NCBI GenBank assembly: GCA_902482195.1 | Contig: CABSZQ010000056.1 | Span: 1-7,592, forward strand | DNA length: 7,592 nucleotides | Origin: an uncultured Haemophilus sp. | Lineage (GTDB): Bacteria; Pseudomonadota; Gammaproteobacteria; Enterobacterales; Pasteurellaceae | Reading direction: 5' to 3' | Part shown: positions 5,343 to 7,592 of the stretch, one piece after another | Position numbering within the stretch: the first letter of the stretch is position 1 | Layout: each line of letters begins with the position of its first letter | Notes under the pieces: generated by a model | What the model saw: only the letters and a program-made list of their open reading frames with translations | What the model was told of the DNA's origin: nothing | The model's database searches: none | Program-made: the position numbers and the translations under genes

Positions 5343-6659
5343 ATGAGTGCTAAAAGTAATAAAATTGGTGTGGTTCAACTCACCATTCTGACCATGGTTA
5401 ATATGATGGGTTCAGGTATCATTATGTTACCGACCAAATTAGCCGAAATTGGGACTATTTCTATCGTTTCTTGGCTTGTAACCGCAGTTGGTTCAACAGC
5501 CTTAGCTTATGCATTCGCACAATGCGGTATGTTTAGTAGAAAATCCGGTGGTATGGGTGGCTATGCTGAATACTCTTTCGGTAAAGCAGGTAACTTTATG
5601 GCGAACTATACTTATGGTGTGTCGTTAGTTATTGCGAATACTGCGATTGCGATTTCTGCTGTAGGTTATGGTTCAGAGTTCCTCGGTGCAACTCTTTCTC
5701 CACTTTCTATCGCATTATGGACAATCTTCACTCTTTGGCTTGCTACCATTCTTAACTTCGGTGGCGCAAGAATTACGGGTAACATCAGTTCATTCACCAT
5801 TTGGGGTGTAATTATTCCTGTGGTGGGTATTTCAATCATCGGTTGGAAATGGTTTGATGGTACAATGTATGTAAATTCTTGGAACCCACACAATGTACCT
5901 ACTTTTGAAGCGATCGGTGTATCTATTTCAATGACATTATGGGCATTCTTAGGGTTAGAGTCTGCTTGTGCGAACTCTGATGCGGTTGAAAATCCAGAGA
6001 AGAACGTACCAATTGCGGTACTTGGTGGTACTTTAGGGGCTGCGGTAATTTATATCGTTTCTACTAACGTTATCGCAGGTATTGTTCCTAATCTTGAACT
6101 TGCTAATTCAACCGCACCGTTCGGTTTAGCCTTTGCTCATATGTTTGATGAAACAATCGGTAAAGTCATCATGGGTTTAATGGTGATGTCTTGTTTCGGC
6201 TCATTATTAGGTTGGCAGTTCACTATTGCTCAAGTATTCAAATCTTCAGCAGAAGAAGGTTATTTCCCAGCATTCTTCAAAAAAGTTACTAGCAAAGATG
6301 CACCTATCGTTGGTATGGTAACTATCACTTCGTTACAAACATTACTCTCATTAATGACAATCAGCCCATCATTAAATAAACAATTCAATGTGCTGGTTGA
6401 CCTAGCGGTAGTAACAAACGTTATTCCATACTTGCTCTCAATGGCTGCACTTCCCGTATTGTTGAAAACTGAAAACGTTCCTTACCAAAAATACAAAAAA
6501 ACTGTTCTTGTTGCCTTTATTGGTTCAGTCTATAGTATCTATGCGCTTTATGCTGCGGGTGAACAAGCGATGCTATACGGTTCAATTGTGACCTTTATCG
6601 GTTGGACATTGTATGGTTTTGTTTCTTACAAATTTGACCTTAAAAAATCTCAAGCTTAA
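5343..6659 (+). CDS. potE: Putrescine-ornithine antiporter PotE
   Basis: Inner-membrane APC-superfamily transporter that exports putrescine in exchange for ornithine and can also take up putrescine with protons. The 438 residues compare with 439 in E. coli, to which it aligns along nearly its whole length from memory. Visible elements are the APC signature GSGIIMLPTKLAEIG (23-37), residues matching E. coli PotE transport-critical positions shifted by one (C61, E76, Y77, Y89, Y91, W200, and E206 in LGLESACAN), and about twelve hydrophobic segments. ATG 5343 has AAGGAG (5329-5334) eight bases upstream. It is the last gene of the speF operon and completes the ornithine-in, putrescine-out cycle. 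The hairpins upstream could lower its expression relative to speF. Two hairpin terminators follow it. Neighbouring APC transporters such as CadB are possible but less likely given the speF partner. Confidence 0.97.
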   Translation: MSAKSNKIGVVQLTILTMVNMMGSGIIMLPTKLAEIGTISIVSWLVTAVGSTALAYAFAQCGMFSRKSGGMGGYAEYSFGKAGNFMANYTYGVSLVIANTAIAISAVGYGSEFLGATLSPLSIALWTIFTLWLATILNFGGARITGNISSFTIWGVIIPVVGISIIGWKWFDGTMYVNSWNPHNVPTFEAIGVSISMTLWAFLGLESACANSDAVENPEKNVPIAVLGGTLGAAVIYIVSTNVIAGIVPNLELANSTAPFGLAFAHMFDETIGKVIMGLMVMSCFGSLLGWQFTIAQVFKSSAEEGYFPAFFKKVTSKDAPIVGMVTITSLQTLLSLMTISPSLNKQFNVLVDLAVVTNVIPYLLSMAALPVLLKTENVPYQKYKKTVLVAFIGSVYSIYALYAAGEQAMLYGSIVTFIGWTLYGFVSYKFDLKKSQA

Positions 6660-6671
6660 TTAAAAAAGAAA

Positions 6672-6697
6672 AGCCTACATCTTAATGTAGGCTCTTT
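6672..6697. terminator. Hairpin terminator after potE, probably bidirectional
   Basis: AGCCTACAT (6672-6680), loop CTTA, ATGTAGGCT (6685-6693). On the plus strand it is followed by CTTTC, a poor U-tract. On the minus strand the stem is followed by TTTTCTTTTTTAA, so it also serves as a strong backup terminator for rseC transcription coming from the right. Confidence 0.75.
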
Positions 6698-6719
6698 CGA
6701 GTAGTAATAAGCTAAGTAC

Positions 6720-6761
6720 AAAAGAGCGGTTGAAAATTAACTTGTTTTCAACCGCTCTTTT
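6720..6761. terminator. Perfect 17-bp bidirectional terminator between potE and rseC
   Basis: AAAAGAGCGGTTGAAAA (6720-6736) and its exact complement (6745-6761) enclose the loop TTAACTTG. The A-run on one side and T-run on the other give a U-tract in both directions, as expected between convergent genes. AAGAGCGGT inside each arm is a one-mismatch version of the uptake signal, so this is probably a decayed or variant inverted uptake-signal pair. It ends three bases before the rseC stop codon at 6765-6767. Confidence 0.85.
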
Positions 6762-6764
6762 TAT

Positions 6765-7205
6765 TTAGGACAATACTCTCAACAAAACAGGCTGAAATTC
6801 TGTTTGTTGGCCGAGTTTTAGGGTGTAACGTTTAACCATCACAAAGGAAAGTGCGGTCAACATAAAGATTAAAATCGCACGGATGAGCTCATTTTCACTG
6901 ATATAGCTAGAAAGCAACGTTGCAATCAATAAAGTCAAAAGCGGCACGATATACATTAACAATGCAGAAAATAACATGGATTTTTCTTCTAGACCGATTT
7001 CCACCATTTGACCTGTGCGCAGTGGCGTAATGGTTTCGAGTGTGAAGATATGCTCACCTCGTTTTCCATTGAGTTCAGACAGGGAGGCTGTCCCACAGGC
7101 TTCTCTAGCCGAACAAGCCCCGCAGGCGCTTTGTGATTGACATTTCACTTTAGCAAGACCGGTTTCCGCATCATAGCTCATCACAACGGCACTTTCTTTT
7201 AGCAT
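6765..7205 (-). CDS. rseC: RseC/MucC-family inner-membrane protein (SoxR-reducing system / sigma-E regulator family)
   Basis: Small integral membrane protein of 146 residues. The N-terminal soluble part carries a cysteine cluster C22-x5-C28-x2-C31-x5-C37, typical of RseC and likely to bind a metal, Fe-S cluster or redox cofactor. Two membrane segments follow, about 77-102 and 107-124, with K125-R126 after the second. In E. coli the family is linked to positive modulation of sigma-E and to reduction of the SoxR iron-sulfur cluster; its biochemical role is not well defined. ATG 7205 has GGGAG (7217-7213) seven bases upstream. The start overlaps the end of rsmJ by 7 bases, so the two are probably co-transcribed and translationally coupled. 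Here it is next to rsmJ rather than rseB, so it is separate from the classical rpoE-rseABC order. A perfect uptake signal lies in the second membrane segment. Confidence 0.9.
   Translation of the reverse strand: MLKESAVVMSYDAETGLAKVKCQSQSACGACSAREACGTASLSELNGKRGEHIFTLETITPLRTGQMVEIGLEEKSMLFSALLMYIVPLLTLLIATLLSSYISENELIRAILIFMLTALSFVMVKRYTLKLGQQTEFQPVLLRVLS
6849..6857 (+). repeat. DNA uptake signal sequence (Haemophilus type) inside rseC
   Basis: Perfect AAGTGCGGT core. On the coding strand it reads ACC GCA CTT, giving Thr-Ala-Leu in the second membrane helix (MLTALSF), the same frame and tripeptide as the copy in cpdB. Confidence 0.9.
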
Positions 7206-7592
7206 TGCGCTTCTCCCATATAAATATCAAAGCGGTGATTTTTGGTTTCACGAGTGACATGGGGCGCTTTTTGCGCTAAGAATTCCGCATAATCAGGGCG
7301 TTTTACCACCACGCGTTTACGGGCTAATTGTAGCGCAGGTGTCAAGAGCTCATCGGCATCCAAATCCGCACCAACCAAATGTTGGAATACACGCATTTCT
7401 TTTTTGACTAGGGCAGATTTTTGTTTGTGTGGATACATTGGATCCAAATACACCACATCGGCACTCTCGGTTTGTGGATTAAGTTCGGCAATATGATGAA
7501 CATTTAGTAAACGCATATTTTGTTGCATCATTTCACCTATTTCTGCATCCTGATAGGCTCGGTTGAGTCCATCCTGTAATAGCAAATATACC
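7199..7592 (-). CDS. rsmJ: 16S rRNA (guanine1516-N2)-methyltransferase RsmJ (N-terminal part cut by window edge)
   Basis: SAM-dependent methyltransferase that modifies G1516 of 16S rRNA in the small subunit. Only the last 130 or so residues are visible, of a family near 250. The frame stays open through the right edge (reading [13 protein letters not shown]), so the TTG at 7585 is not the start. The conserved catalytic segment [20 protein letters not shown], followed by [18 protein letters not shown] and the C-terminal [11 protein letters not shown] and HRFDIYMG, match E. coli RsmJ (YhiQ) closely. DPMYP corresponds to the (D/N)PP(Y/F)-like motif of N-methyltransferases that act on exocyclic amines. 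The SAM-binding N-terminal motif lies beyond the window. The stop TAA (7201-7199) overlaps the rseC start. Confidence 0.95.
   Translation of the reverse strand, partial: VYLLLQDGLNRAYQDAEIGEMMQQNMRLLNVHHIAELNPQTESADVVYLDPMYPHKQKSALVKKEMRVFQHLVGADLDADELLTPALQLARKRVVVKRPDYAEFLAQKAPHVTRETKNHRFDIYMGEAQC

Noticed and set aside
5666..5893. Minus-strand frame of 75 codons inside potE
   Set aside because: It is antisense to a well-conserved membrane protein gene and shows no independent support.

Overview
The window looks like chromosomal DNA of a Pasteurellaceae bacterium of the Haemophilus/Aggregatibacter type. Three perfect copies of the 9-base Haemophilus-type DNA uptake signal AAGTGCGGT are present (127-135, 5290-5298, 6849-6857), along with degenerate copies inside hairpins. 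The DNA is AT-rich, and every recognisable protein aligns without gaps to gammaproteobacterial families. The species cannot be fixed from this sequence alone. I see no phage, insertion sequence, CRISPR array, tRNA or rRNA.

Layout. (1) 1-1174, minus strand: the first 391 codons of cpdB, a periplasmic 2',3'-cyclic-nucleotide phosphodiesterase/3'-nucleotidase with an apparent twin-arginine signal; the gene runs off the left edge. (2) 1175-1406: divergent intergenic region with a perfect CRP palindrome. (3) 1407-2411, plus: a complete ornithine carbamoyltransferase (arcB/argF type). (4) 2412-3074: a 663-base gap that is the regulatory region of speF. It holds a CRP/FNR-like site, a good sigma-70 promoter, a leader ORF whose C-terminal half is a clear relative of the E. 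coli ornithine-sensing arrest peptide SpeFL, a G-free C-rich stretch, a perfect 14-bp hairpin that contains the leader's stop codon, and about 230 bases of AT-rich leader RNA. (5) 3075-5237 speF (ornithine decarboxylase) and 5343-6659 potE (putrescine-ornithine antiporter), separated by two hairpins, one made of two inverted uptake signals. (6) 6672-6761: two hairpin terminators between convergent genes. (7) 6765-7592, minus: rseC and the C-terminal part of rsmJ, overlapping by 7 bases.

How it works together. ArcB interconverts citrulline and ornithine, SpeF decarboxylates ornithine to putrescine while consuming a proton, and PotE exchanges putrescine for external ornithine. The centre of the window is therefore an ornithine/putrescine module of the kind that serves acid resistance and polyamine supply. 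By analogy with E. coli, its decarboxylase and antiporter are probably induced when ornithine stalls a ribosome on the leader peptide. The most interesting part is that leader. It conserves the SpeFL core but carries extra residues at both ends, and its stop codon is buried in a strong hairpin next to a plausible Rho-loading stretch, so its mechanism may differ from the E. coli one.
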